DNA from: Geminocystis sp. GBBB08
GTDB lineage: Bacteria > Cyanobacteriota > Cyanobacteriia > Cyanobacteriales > Cyanobacteriaceae
NCBI RefSeq assembly: GCF_016743215.1
Contig: NZ_VRZC01000011.1
Span: 1 to 43,115 of the forward strand
Direction of reading: 5' to 3'
Length of the DNA stretch: 43,115 nucleotides
Shown here piece by piece: positions 16,086 to 24,366 of this stretch. Each line of letters starts with the position of its first letter. The stretch's first letter is position 1. A model generated the notes under the pieces. It ran no database searches and was not told the origin of the DNA. It worked only from the letters and a program-made list of their open reading frames with translations. Position numbers and translations under genes: made by a program.

Positions 16086-16454
16086 ATGAAAAGTTTAACG
16101 GCATCAGAAGCAAAAAATAGGTTTGGAATGTTATTAGATTGGGCTAGACGAGAACCTGTTATCATTGAAAAACAAGGGCGACAAGTTGCTATTTTACTTT
16201 CTGTGGAAGAATATGAGCGTTTATTAATGACAAATCAATCATCATCTAATTTAGACAAGCAGGATTTATCTCTTGAGGAAAGATTAGCTATTTTAAGATT
16301 ACCAGAAGAAGAACGCTCTCAAATTCTATTAGAAAGTGCTGATAAAATGTTATCTCATTATCAAAACAATAGTGAATGGCAAGAATTAAGCGGAGGAGAT
16401 TTTGTTGAATATAAAGAAAAATATACCCAAAAGAGGAGAAATTTGGTTAGTTAA
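16086..16454 (+). CDS. Phd/YefM-family antitoxin
   Basis: 122 residues. The N-terminal ~55 residues are a Phd/YefM DNA-binding fold (SLTASEAKNRFGMLLDWARR, PVIIEKQGRQVAILLSVEEYERL). The C-terminal half is an extended helical toxin-binding region (LSLEERLAILRLPEEERSQI). It would repress its own operon and neutralise the overlapping MazF/PemK-like toxin. The toxin start lies inside its 3' end (about 50-base overlap), implying translational coupling. Confidence 0.9.
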   Translation: MKSLTASEAKNRFGMLLDWARREPVIIEKQGRQVAILLSVEEYERLLMTNQSSSNLDKQDLSLEERLAILRLPEEERSQILLESADKMLSHYQNNSEWQELSGGDFVEYKEKYTQKRRNLVS

Positions 16455-16779
16455 TTTAGAGCCAACTTTGGGAGTAGAAATAAAAAAAATACGCCCTGTC
16501 ATAGTCATTAATTCTGATGCTATTGGTAAGTTACCATTAAAGTTAATTGCACCTGTTACTGACTGGAAAAATTACTTTGCTCAAAATCCTTGGCACGTTA
16601 AAATTATCCCTAATAAGGTTAATAATTTAAGTAAAATTTCCGCCGTTGATACTTTACAATTGAGAGGTGTTGATATTCAACGTTTTCAAAAAAAATTAGG
16701 GGTTTTATTCCCTGAAGAAATGAAGATAATTATGGTGGCTATTCTTACAATTATTGATGTTAATTTAAGTGAATTTTAA
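16405..16779 (+). CDS. MazF/PemK-family mRNA interferase toxin
   Basis: About 124 residues with the MazF/PemK hallmarks PKRGEIWLVNLEPTLGVEIKK, RPVIVINSDA and SAVDTLQLRGVDIQRF. These toxins are ribonucleases that cut mRNA at short sequences. There is no ATG; TTG at 16402 or 16405 is the only sensible start, and GGAGGAG just upstream (16392-16398) is an excellent ribosome-binding site whose spacing favours 16405. The start lies within the antitoxin gene. Appears full length, so the module should be functional. Confidence 0.88.
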   Translation: MNIKKNIPKRGEIWLVNLEPTLGVEIKKIRPVIVINSDAIGKLPLKLIAPVTDWKNYFAQNPWHVKIIPNKVNNLSKISAVDTLQLRGVDIQRFQKKLGVLFPEEMKIIMVAILTIIDVNLSEF

Positions 16780-16873
16780 TCATGGCGATCGCTAAATATT
16801 AGAAGGATTGAAATAATGATTAATGCCTAAAAATAGTTGATAATTCTTGTTTTTTGATATTGATTAAATATCC

Positions 16874-16996
16874 TCATTTTAGCCTCCAAATGTTAATAGT
16901 TTTATCACCACTACCACTAGCTAAATATTGACTATTAGGACTAAATGCCACACTATTTACACTATTAGAATGAGCTTTAAAAGTCTGTTTTAATTG
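16874..16996 (-). pseudogene. Remnant of a WD40-repeat gene
   Basis: In the minus frame ending at the stop 16874-16876 one reads FKAHSNSVNSVAFSPNSQ, then YLASGSGDKTINIWRLK: one complete WD40 blade with the GD and IW landmarks. An in-frame TAA immediately upstream cuts it to ~40 residues. It is the 3' end of a lost WD40 protein; in cyanobacteria these are often fused to kinase or NTPase domains. Confidence 0.8.
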
Positions 16997-17041
16997 TCTT
17001 TACTTTAGATATAGATTTAGACACAATAATTAATCATGATT

Positions 17042-18535
17042 TTAAATATCTAAAAAATTAGCATCATATCTTCCTGTTAGTAACCAATAAATAGGTGATA
17101 ATATACCAAAAGGTTTCCAATTATCAGGATTTTTTAATATAGCTCCGTAATGATCATAGTAGTATCCATTTGATTCTATCATTCCATTATTTTTGACAAT
17201 ACCAAATAAAGAACATGAAAAATAAGCAATAGAAATATTTGATCTTTTCCCCCATTCATCAAAAGCATTTTTTGTTAAAGGAAATCGTTGTTTTAAAAAA
17301 CTATTCATATCATTTTTATAAGGGTATAATTTTGGATGATCAAAATGATGAAAAATGACAGGTATTCTTTTTAATACAAGTTTATCATATTGACTTAAAT
17401 AACGGCTCAAATTATTAATACTTTTTGCTATTTGAGAATCTTCTTCATGACGTAATCCATTAAAAAAAAATAGTGTTTTAGAAAAATTTAACTGTTCAAA
17501 ACAATCTTTTAACCACTCATTTTCTTCAAGTTTATACTTGTTCATACCTTCTAAAAATTCTCTTCCTATAATACTGACGATTATTTGTTTATTATTGAAA
17601 GTAGTTTTTTTTTGAATTTTAAAAGAGTAATAAGAATCATGAATATCACTCCATTTAGAGTTAGTCAGAGATAGTGATTCATATAACAACCCTTCAAGAA
17701 ATATATATTCACAAGATTCACTAAGGTTTAGTGTATAATCATCTATGGGAATAATTTGAATATTAGTATGATTAAATTTTTTATGTAAATAGCTTAATAT
17801 TGGTAAATATTCTGGAAGATATGCACTTCCGTATCCCAATATTAGTAAGGAATTAATGTTATCAATTTTATCAAATTCATCTTCTTTTTTATAAACGGGC
17901 AGGAAATTAAACCATTTATTTTTCTCTTTGCCTGTAGATGCTTCAAAATTAGGTTCAACAAATAATGTATTTTTGCTAAATAAATTTTCATCATCAATAC
18001 AAAAAGTTTGCCATAAACTATTGCTATGATTAATAATAGTTTGTAAGTCTAATAATTTTAATTTTAATAATTCTAATTCATTAGGGGCAAGAGAAAAAGT
18101 ACGATCTTCAAAAATTCTACAAAAAATTGCCTCGAAAGGACTTTTTAACTTACGAATACCACTTTTTAATTGATTATCAATATAATTTAATGTATTTTGA
18201 GAGATATTATAAACTTGTTCTTGAAAAGAAAAAGCATATTTCAAAGCATCTTTATTTTGTTTTTGCCCTTCACTTAACCATGTAAAATACTCAATAATAG
18301 TATCAGGATTAACTATCGCTCTTAAGGTTAAAAGTCGCACCATTTCCATGGTATAAATTTTGTTATTAAGGGCTAAATTAATATTGTTACTATTAAGAAT
18401 TTCCTCCCATTCTTCTTTCTTATACTTATTATATCCAATGGCTTGATCGATGATTTCTAAATGTTTTTGTTTGATATTTACCCGTCTGGTTAAACCTTTA
18501 ACCGCTGTAATAATTTGATCTTTTTCTACTTTCAT
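17042..18535 (-). CDS. GAP1-middle-domain-like protein fused to a catalytically dead GTPase
   Basis: 497 residues. Residues ~1-110 match a helical segment of the 718-residue protein at 22091-24247 (~235-335): I-TAV-L-IK, W-x-x-I, then IYxxEMxRLxTL and TWL. Residues ~228-497 align with the neighbouring GTPases: LILGYGSAYLPEYLPILSYL (~231-250) occupies the P-loop position but lacks GKT; IIPIDD...SESCEYIFLEG (~261-282) matches IQPLND...AENAENIIVEG of the 19713 GTPase; YYSFKIQ matches YYSFQLQ; IVSIIGREF replaces DYPGE; FHHFD replaces SKCE; and NPDNWKPFGILSPIYWL matches the shared GTPase C terminus. I infer a pseudo-GTPase regulator. Transcribed divergently from the GTPase run, sharing the 18536-18670 promoter gap. 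Confidence 0.75.
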   Translation of the reverse strand: MKVEKDQIITAVKGLTRRVNIKQKHLEIIDQAIGYNKYKKEEWEEILNSNNINLALNNKIYTMEMVRLLTLRAIVNPDTIIEYFTWLSEGQKQNKDALKYAFSFQEQVYNISQNTLNYIDNQLKSGIRKLKSPFEAIFCRIFEDRTFSLAPNELELLKLKLLDLQTIINHSNSLWQTFCIDDENLFSKNTLFVEPNFEASTGKEKNKWFNFLPVYKKEDEFDKIDNINSLLILGYGSAYLPEYLPILSYLHKKFNHTNIQIIPIDDYTLNLSESCEYIFLEGLLYESLSLTNSKWSDIHDSYYSFKIQKKTTFNNKQIIVSIIGREFLEGMNKYKLEENEWLKDCFEQLNFSKTLFFFNGLRHEEDSQIAKSINNLSRYLSQYDKLVLKRIPVIFHHFDHPKLYPYKNDMNSFLKQRFPLTKNAFDEWGKRSNISIAYFSCSLFGIVKNNGMIESNGYYYDHYGAILKNPDNWKPFGILSPIYWLLTGRYDANFLDI

Positions 18536-18670
18536 AGATTGGTTACTACTTTATTTCATTAACACTTATTTATAATATATTAAATTGATGTATAATAATC
18601 TTAATATATTACTAAATCTTGATTTGATAGTCAAACAAAAAAATATCAATCTTTAAATTGAGGTAAATTT

Positions 18671-18907
18671 ATGAAAATTTTACAAACAAAGGGTGAAATT
18701 CTACAAGAAGAATTAAAAACAAAAACCCCATTAAATATTAATGATGGTGAAGTAGATATAGTTATTAGTACTCAAAATGAGCCTGATGAATTTGATATTA
18801 TGCGTCAACAGGCTAAAGATAATGGCTATGATTCCAGAGAAAAAATTATGGATTTAATTAGTCAAGTTAAGTTAGAAATGTTTGAAGAAAAAAGAAGAAT
18901 TAAATAA
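18671..18907 (+). CDS. Small antitoxin-like protein
   Basis: 78 residues. The beta-rich N-terminal half (TPLNINDGEVDIVIST) and charged helical C-terminal half (SREKIMDLISQVKLEMFEEK) are typical of small antitoxins. No toxin follows; a GTPase gene begins 42 bases later. GAGGT lies about 8 bases before the ATG, and the leader GAGGTAAATTT is almost repeated before the next gene. Either an orphan antitoxin or a small partner of the GTPase system. Confidence 0.6.
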   Translation: MKILQTKGEILQEELKTKTPLNINDGEVDIVISTQNEPDEFDIMRQQAKDNGYDSREKIMDLISQVKLEMFEEKRRIK

Positions 18908-18949
18908 AGTTTAAAAATATTAAAATTATAGTAAAAAGGGAGGTAAATT

Positions 18950-19699
18950 TTGGGAGTAATTTATATAGGCGATCGAACGGCAGGAAAAACCCATTTAGCC
19001 TTAGAATTAGCCAATCCTCAAAGTAATTATGTCAGAGTAATTCACCCCGATTATCAACAGATAAAAAGTTTGTTATATGATACTAATTCACAGTCAACAA
19101 AACCCACAGAAGCCGATAAATCATTTCATGATAAATATCTAAATATTAATGTCCAATTACCCACAGGAAATAAAGAAATCCACTCCGATTGGTTAGACAC
19201 TGGGGGAGAAATTTGGCGTAAATATTGGCAAGAAGGCAACCCAGAAAAATGGCAAGAATTTTTAACTACCATTAGACAAAGTGAGGGTATTTTATTAATT
19301 TTACCGCCCTATCGTCAATTAATAAATAATTATCCTAATCCCGAAGAATTTATTACCCAAAAACAATGGTGTAATCGTTTTGAAAGATGGATTAATTTCT
19401 TTAAATATGATTGCCCTAAAATTCGTCATTTATTACTATGCTTAAATAAAGCTGATTTATTTTGTAATGTACAACAAGAAGGCAATTTATTAGGGTATAT
19501 TCCTAATCGTTCTCGTTTTAATTGGCAACAAAGAAATGAATACGTTTATCAGCGTTATTTTGTTCCAATTCACCCTCAAATCAGAGAATTAAATCAAAGT
19601 ATTTCGGGTTTATCCGTGCGTTTTTTTATTACTAGCATTTATAATCGCAATTTGCTAGAATTACCTTGGATATATTTAGGCAGTTTTTTATCAAAATAA
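18950..19699 (+). CDS. P-loop GTPase 1 of the GTPase/GAP1 locus
   Basis: 249 residues from TTG 18950, chosen because GGGAGGT lies about 6 bases upstream and the frame begins GVIYIGDR as a P-loop strand should. P-loop GDRTAGKT at 7-14, DTGG-E (83-87) in the G3 position, and NKAD at 166-169 as a canonical G4. It is the only one of the three with an orthodox NKxD. No membrane span. Followed after 13 bases by GTPase 2, so co-transcribed. Resembles the small GTPases named double-GTPase in conflict-system surveys; exact family needs a profile search. Confidence 0.82.
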   Translation: MGVIYIGDRTAGKTHLALELANPQSNYVRVIHPDYQQIKSLLYDTNSQSTKPTEADKSFHDKYLNINVQLPTGNKEIHSDWLDTGGEIWRKYWQEGNPEKWQEFLTTIRQSEGILLILPPYRQLINNYPNPEEFITQKQWCNRFERWINFFKYDCPKIRHLLLCLNKADLFCNVQQEGNLLGYIPNRSRFNWQQRNEYVYQRYFVPIHPQIRELNQSISGLSVRFFITSIYNRNLLELPWIYLGSFLSK

Positions 19700-19712
19700 A
19701 AGGTTAATTATT

Positions 19713-20531
19713 ATGGGCAACATCGTTGTAATTGGTCCCCGTCGATCGGGCAAAACTACTTATTTAGCAGCATTATCTTATTTACCAGCGTTAAGAAGTA
19801 GAAAAGGAAAAGACAGCAATTTTAAAATTCAACCCCTTAATGATGAATCACGGGATTTAGCAGAAAATGCCGAAAATATCATTGTGGAAGGAGCAACTTT
19901 TGAGCCTACAGTCATAGGAGATAAATTACAAAGTGTTGATGATTTGCCTTATTATTCTTTTCAATTACAAGTAAAAAAAGGTTTATTAAAAAAACCAGAA
20001 AACATCCAAATAAATGTCAGAGATTACCCCGGAGAAGTATTTGAAAAAATCGCCGATCGAAATTTATCCGATGAAATTCATCAGGAATTTATTGACGAAT
20101 GTTTGATGAGTGATGTTAATGGTTGTCTAATTTTATTTACTCAATGGGAACATGGTACAGATAAATTTTATTATCGGGTAATGAGTCAATTTCTTAAACT
20201 TATGGATGAAAGAAATCGCACTAATAATTTAAAATTAGCGGTAGTAATGAGTAAGTGTGAAAGAGGAGAATTGTGGCCGGGAAGAATTGATCCTGAAACG
20301 GATTTATTTGGCATTCATTTACCCCGCACAAAAACGATTTTAAAAGATAGTCTTAACTCGAAAAATTTACAATTTTATGCCCTATCAACCTTCGGAGTTT
20401 TACACAAAAATGATCCTCGTCCTAATAGAATAGATCAAGCAGGTTCAAATGGTTCAGAATCAGTTTTAAGAGAGCCTAATAGTTGGCAACCTTATAATTT
20501 AATTGAGCCTTTATACTGGTTAAGTAAATAA
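19713..20531 (+). CDS. P-loop GTPase 2 of the GTPase/GAP1 locus
   Basis: 272 residues. P-loop GPRRSGKTT at 8-16, G3 DYPGE at 104-108, and SKCE at 180-183 in the G4 position instead of NKxD, followed by ALSTFG as G5. Ends EPNSWQPYNLIEPLYWL, a C-terminal motif shared with GTPase 3 and with the dead GTPase at 17042-18535. The G4 change may alter nucleotide specificity. 13 bases after GTPase 1. Probably a double-GTPase-type component; cytosolic. Confidence 0.83.
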   Translation: MGNIVVIGPRRSGKTTYLAALSYLPALRSRKGKDSNFKIQPLNDESRDLAENAENIIVEGATFEPTVIGDKLQSVDDLPYYSFQLQVKKGLLKKPENIQINVRDYPGEVFEKIADRNLSDEIHQEFIDECLMSDVNGCLILFTQWEHGTDKFYYRVMSQFLKLMDERNRTNNLKLAVVMSKCERGELWPGRIDPETDLFGIHLPRTKTILKDSLNSKNLQFYALSTFGVLHKNDPRPNRIDQAGSNGSESVLREPNSWQPYNLIEPLYWLSK

Positions 20532-20570
20532 TTTATATTAACATAATTTGTAAAATATAAACAATATTCT

Positions 20571-20596
20571 GTCATTGCGAGGCACGAAGCAATCTC
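20571..20596. repeat. Dispersed ATTGCGAGGCACGAAGCAAT repeat
   Basis: ATTGC and GCAAT form a stem around GAGGCACGAA. Similar CATTGCGAGG...GAAGCAATCTC sequences are widespread bacterial intergenic repeats, from general knowledge. Lies in the 199-base gap after GTPase 2. Confidence 0.5.
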
Positions 20597-20662
20597 ATAA
20601 TGTGCTTTGGTATAAATCCGTTAATTAAACTTCTCCAAAAATTAAGATTTTTCCACCGTATA

Positions 20663-20679
20663 ACGGGCATATTGCCTGT
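20663..20679. repeat. Short hairpin repeat ACGGGCA-TAT-TGCCTGT
   Basis: Imperfect stem closely related to the hairpin at 14115-14131, in the same gap as the preceding repeat. Confidence 0.5.
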
Positions 20680-20730
20680 ATTTATTGAGATGTATATTCT
20701 AATTAATAAAAATAGTTTTGTTAATAAATT

Positions 20731-21067
20731 ATGATAAATATAGCTAATACTAATACCTATAAAATTAAAGAAATTATCGAGGATTTAAAACAACAATTAA
20801 CCTCTATTTATGGCGATCGACTTAGTAAATTAATCTTATTTGCTTCACAGGTTAGAGGAGATGCAAAACCTGATTCAGATATAGATATTTTGGTTGTTTT
20901 AAAAGATGACGTTAACCCCGTTGATGAAATAGAAAATAATAGCTATTTTATCAGTAATTTTTGTTTAAAACATGACCAAGATATTAGTTGTTTTTAGATA
21001 ACAAAATAAGCTAAAAATAGAAAATAATTTATTTATTCAAAATATTAAAAAAGATGGAATTATATAA
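20731..21067 (+). pseudogene. Truncated minimal nucleotidyltransferase (MNT-type)
   Basis: The frame at 20731-20997 encodes 88 residues with FASQVRGDAKPDSDIDILVV, the nucleotidyltransferase core in which GSxxRG has become ASxxRG. After HDQDIS the frame ends at TAG. A neighbouring frame continues with KLKIENNLFIQNIKKDGII to a stop at 21065-21067, but with an extra in-frame TAA, so at least two lesions are present. Such genes are usually the antitoxin half of HEPN/MNT pairs; no HEPN partner is visible. Confidence 0.72.
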
Positions 21068-21081
21068 TGAGATAACTTTTT

Positions 21082-21948
21082 ATGTTTAAAAATATTATTA
21101 ATAAACTCAAAAATTCATCGGAATTTACCCAAGAAAATGCTAATATTAGACTGATCGGCGATCGACAATCGGGAAAAACAAGCTATATGGCATCCCTAGC
21201 CTATTATCCCAACGCCAGTAAAGACAGTTTCGTGCAGAATATTATCCCCATTGGGGAAGACGCAGAAAACCTCATCACCCAAGCCCAAAATATCCTCGAA
21301 CAAGGATTAGAATTAGAACCCACTTTTTTAAAAGCTAATATTGACGAAGTAAAAGACTATACCTTGAGTATAACCTTAGCAAATCAGGTAAAATTAACCA
21401 TTAATTGTAAAGACTATGCTGGAGAATTTTTTAGTGATTTAATGTTTAAAATAGGAGATACTTTACTAGATGATTATTTAGATGACTGCCTTCAAGCAAC
21501 AGGAATTATATTGTTAATTGACGGCACATCTTACCGTAAAGATAGCGAATATGCTCAAGGATTAGACAAATTTTTAGTAGCCTTAAATCAAGCAGATTTG
21601 AGTCAAGGAAAAAGAAGAATTGCGGTAACATTTAGCAAATGTGAGCAATCAGAATTGTGGATAAATCGTCAATTTGCTGAAAAAATAGCAAACAATCGTT
21701 TTCCGCAACTTTATAGACGCTTACAGGCATGGCAAAAATTAAATATAGGAGAGGTATCTTATTTTACTACTTCTGCTTTTGGAGTGTTAGGAAGTCAATT
21801 TCCCGAAGCAAATTCTCAGAAAATAAGTAGGGGTAGAGAAGGCACAAAATCCATTATCAAAAATCCTCGCCGTTGGCGCCCTTATGGTTTAGTATCCCCC
21901 ATTTATTGGCTTTGCACTGGTAAACGTAATCCTAAATTAGAGGAGTAA
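21082..21948 (+). CDS. P-loop GTPase 3 of the GTPase/GAP1 locus
   Basis: 288 residues. After a ~20-residue N-terminal extension: P-loop GDRQSGKTS at 26-34, G3 DYAGE at 111-115, SKCE at 185-188 in the G4 slot, TSAFG as G5, and the C-terminal motif NPRRWRPYGLVSPIYWL. Closest in the window to GTPase 2 (same spacing of AENL...ILEQGLELEPT). Upstream of the GAP1-like gene with only a tiny broken ORF between, suggesting direct partnership. Confidence 0.83.
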   Translation: MFKNIINKLKNSSEFTQENANIRLIGDRQSGKTSYMASLAYYPNASKDSFVQNIIPIGEDAENLITQAQNILEQGLELEPTFLKANIDEVKDYTLSITLANQVKLTINCKDYAGEFFSDLMFKIGDTLLDDYLDDCLQATGIILLIDGTSYRKDSEYAQGLDKFLVALNQADLSQGKRRIAVTFSKCEQSELWINRQFAEKIANNRFPQLYRRLQAWQKLNIGEVSYFTTSAFGVLGSQFPEANSQKISRGREGTKSIIKNPRRWRPYGLVSPIYWLCTGKRNPKLEE

Positions 21949-21951
21949 ATT

Positions 21952-22066
21952 ATGACAGCTACTATTAATAATTAAAAGTGATTTACAAGAAATAGAAGGG
22001 ATTTTAAATGATATTCAATCAAGAATTAAGCGATTTTCTCAACAACAAAAAAACTTGGATAATTAA
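21952..22066 (+). pseudogene. Tiny frameshifted coiled-coil ORF
   Basis: ATG 21952, preceded by GAGGAG, reads MTATINN then stops. The adjacent frame continues KSDLQEIEGILNDIQSRIKR and on to a stop at 22064-22066, a plausible ~38-residue helical protein with one frameshift. Good ribosome site and amphipathic helix suggest it was a real small gene between GTPase 3 and the GAP1-like gene. Confidence 0.45.
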
Positions 22067-22090
22067 TGTTAATGAAACTCGAATAAAACT

Positions 22091-24247
22091 ATGACTAGAC
22101 AAATAGAAATTCACGAATTTAGCACAGGTATTGTTATCGAAACTAAAGCCGATGGTAGTTGGTTTTCCAGAGGGTTTACGGGAAAATACATGAATTGCAC
22201 ATTTGACCCGATTCCCTACCCCATCCAAGAAGCCATTAGTAACCGTCTGTTTGCCATTGCCGAAGGCGCATCTAGTGACACTCCCGCCATAATTGGGAGA
22301 GAAGTAGAAAGTCAAGAAGAATGTTGGTGTGTAGTATCAATTGTAACTAAGGCTAGAGACGAATCTCGCAGTTTTTCCGCCTATCGTTATTTTTGTGTGG
22401 AGGGTAAGGGTAATCTCAACAAAATTTTGCGGTTTTTGAAGGAAAATCCCCTACAATTTAACCCCCTCGATGAAAAAACTATCGGTAATCCTCACCTATT
22501 CATCGACAACCATGAAATGAAAATACCTCTCGACAATTTTCAAGATTTATTTACCCAATCTATCCCTGTTATTATACCTTTCGATCGAACCTGTGTACCT
22601 ACAGTTATCAATGCCATAGCGGAAGAAATGGCAGGAGAAAATATGACGGCATGGGCATATAATGTACAGGCGTTGGATAAACCTGCTAGTTTTTACCTCA
22701 TCAAACCCCATGATGAAAAAGCAGAAGTAATTATTCGCAAAAGTTTAAGTAATCAAGTAATTTTAAATCGCCCTATTTTTGAAGAACAAAAAATTAAAAC
22801 GGCGGTGACAAGTTTATGTAAAAAGAATAAGATAAAAAGGGAATATATCCAAACTTTAGAAAATGCTTTAAGTAACCCAGATATTAACGATAAATTTTGG
22901 CAAAAAATTTTTGATGGACAAGGATTAAAAAAATCTAAATCTGAGGGTATTTATAATGATGAAATGATGAGGCTTTTTACCCTATATGCTATCATTTTAC
23001 CTCAGACATTATCAGAATTTTTAACATGGCTAAAAGGCATTAAAAAAGATGATTTATTTACTATATCTGATCATTTTCAACAAGAAATATTAAAGCTATT
23101 AACCTTAGAAGTTAGCTCAAAATATATAGTAGAAAGAATAGAGTTAGCAGTGATTTCAATCATCCCTTCTTTATTAAAAGATGACACTATAGTAGAGGAA
23201 GTAATAAATTTATTAAAAACAGAAAAAAGTCTTTGGAGATATTATTATATTAATCGCATTAGTAAATATATTGATCATGATTTAAAGTTAATGAAAAACT
23301 ATGGTAAACAAAAAGAATTAAGTGATCAATTAAAAATATTTGAAAATGAATCATGGATAACAATAAGAGATGAATTAACTATAGCTTGGCGTATTCATTC
23401 CACCTCAAATAAAAGATTTAAACCTATTCCTAAATATCAAGTATGGGTGAGATTATTTGATGGCTTAAACGAGAGTAAATTGGCTTTATTTTTCGCCCAT
23501 GTTGCGTATGATAAAGTACCGAAAGATATTTTTAGTAAGGTAAAAAAAGTTAGCTTTGGGAGTAATTATTATTGTAAAATTTATGATGTTAATACAACTA
23601 GAGAAGTCGGTATTGTTGAACAATTTATCTTAGAATTAAACGAATTATTCAATATAAAAATAGATATGAAACTCTGGAAAATTATTATTTTAGTTTTTTT
23701 CTGTTTAGGATTAGGAGGCTTAGGAGGCTTTTTTTCTCGTGTTTTTTTATTTCCCTCTAAACTAGAAAAATCTGCCAACAGTTTTATTCAAAATCAAGTA
23801 AAAGATCTTGATAATAAAGATGAATTAAAAAATAAAAAATCAGAGATAAGAGAAAACATATACAAAACTTTTGACTCTGAAAATAGTAAGTTAATAAAAG
23901 AAGTTTTTAAATGTTATCCTAATCCTGAAAAATGCGAAGTAAAAAACAAATATAGTGAACAAATTAACATTGCTGTCAATCAATTTGATAAAACACGAGG
24001 AATTATCTTAAATATAAAAAGTGAATTAAAATTAGATGATAATAATATGCAAAAAAAATTAAGAGAAATTTTAAATGATTCTAAACTAAATTATATAGAA
24101 GCGATTGAAAAAAATCATAAAAATTATCAGGAATATTGGGTAAAAGCGATTTATAAATATCAACTTGATAATGATTTAACCCCAGATGGAATTATTAATT
24201 CAGGTGGAAAAACCTTAGAATCACTCAAAAAAGATTTAGCAAAATAA
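22091..24247 (+). CDS. GAP1-like membrane-anchored protein with PG-binding-like C terminus
   Basis: 718 residues. Residues ~1-225 form an N-terminal domain with DGSWFSRGFTGKY, CTFDPIPYPIQEAISNRLFAI and RYFCVEGK. Residues ~235-335 form the helical middle region shared with 17042-18535. A single membrane span lies at ~529-549 (LWKIIILVFFCLGLGGLGGF). A charged coiled-coil-rich part follows, and residues ~681-717 (AIYKYQLDNDLTPDGIINSG) resemble a peptidoglycan-binding type 1 motif. The N-terminal and middle parts fit GTPase-associated protein 1 of GTPase-centred conflict systems. It likely receives a signal from the GTPases. If the tail is outside, it would sense or bind the cell wall; topology is inferred. 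Confidence 0.78.
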   Translation: MTRQIEIHEFSTGIVIETKADGSWFSRGFTGKYMNCTFDPIPYPIQEAISNRLFAIAEGASSDTPAIIGREVESQEECWCVVSIVTKARDESRSFSAYRYFCVEGKGNLNKILRFLKENPLQFNPLDEKTIGNPHLFIDNHEMKIPLDNFQDLFTQSIPVIIPFDRTCVPTVINAIAEEMAGENMTAWAYNVQALDKPASFYLIKPHDEKAEVIIRKSLSNQVILNRPIFEEQKIKTAVTSLCKKNKIKREYIQTLENALSNPDINDKFWQKIFDGQGLKKSKSEGIYNDEMMRLFTLYAIILPQTLSEFLTWLKGIKKDDLFTISDHFQQEILKLLTLEVSSKYIVERIELAVISIIPSLLKDDTIVEEVINLLKTEKSLWRYYYINRISKYIDHDLKLMKNYGKQKELSDQLKIFENESWITIRDELTIAWRIHSTSNKRFKPIPKYQVWVRLFDGLNESKLALFFAHVAYDKVPKDIFSKVKKVSFGSNYYCKIYDVNTTREVGIVEQFILELNELFNIKIDMKLWKIIILVFFCLGLGGLGGFFSRVFLFPSKLEKSANSFIQNQVKDLDNKDELKNKKSEIRENIYKTFDSENSKLIKEVFKCYPNPEKCEVKNKYSEQINIAVNQFDKTRGIILNIKSELKLDDNNMQKKLREILNDSKLNYIEAIEKNHKNYQEYWVKAIYKYQLDNDLTPDGIINSGGKTLESLKKDLAK

Positions 24248-24366
24248 ACTTTAGTAAAAATAGATATTAGGGAAAATGACTGATTACATTTAAGTTATAT
24301 TTTTCTAGCAGATAAAAAAATGTACATCATTTTAAGGTACAATATATCAAAATCGAAATATGTGCC

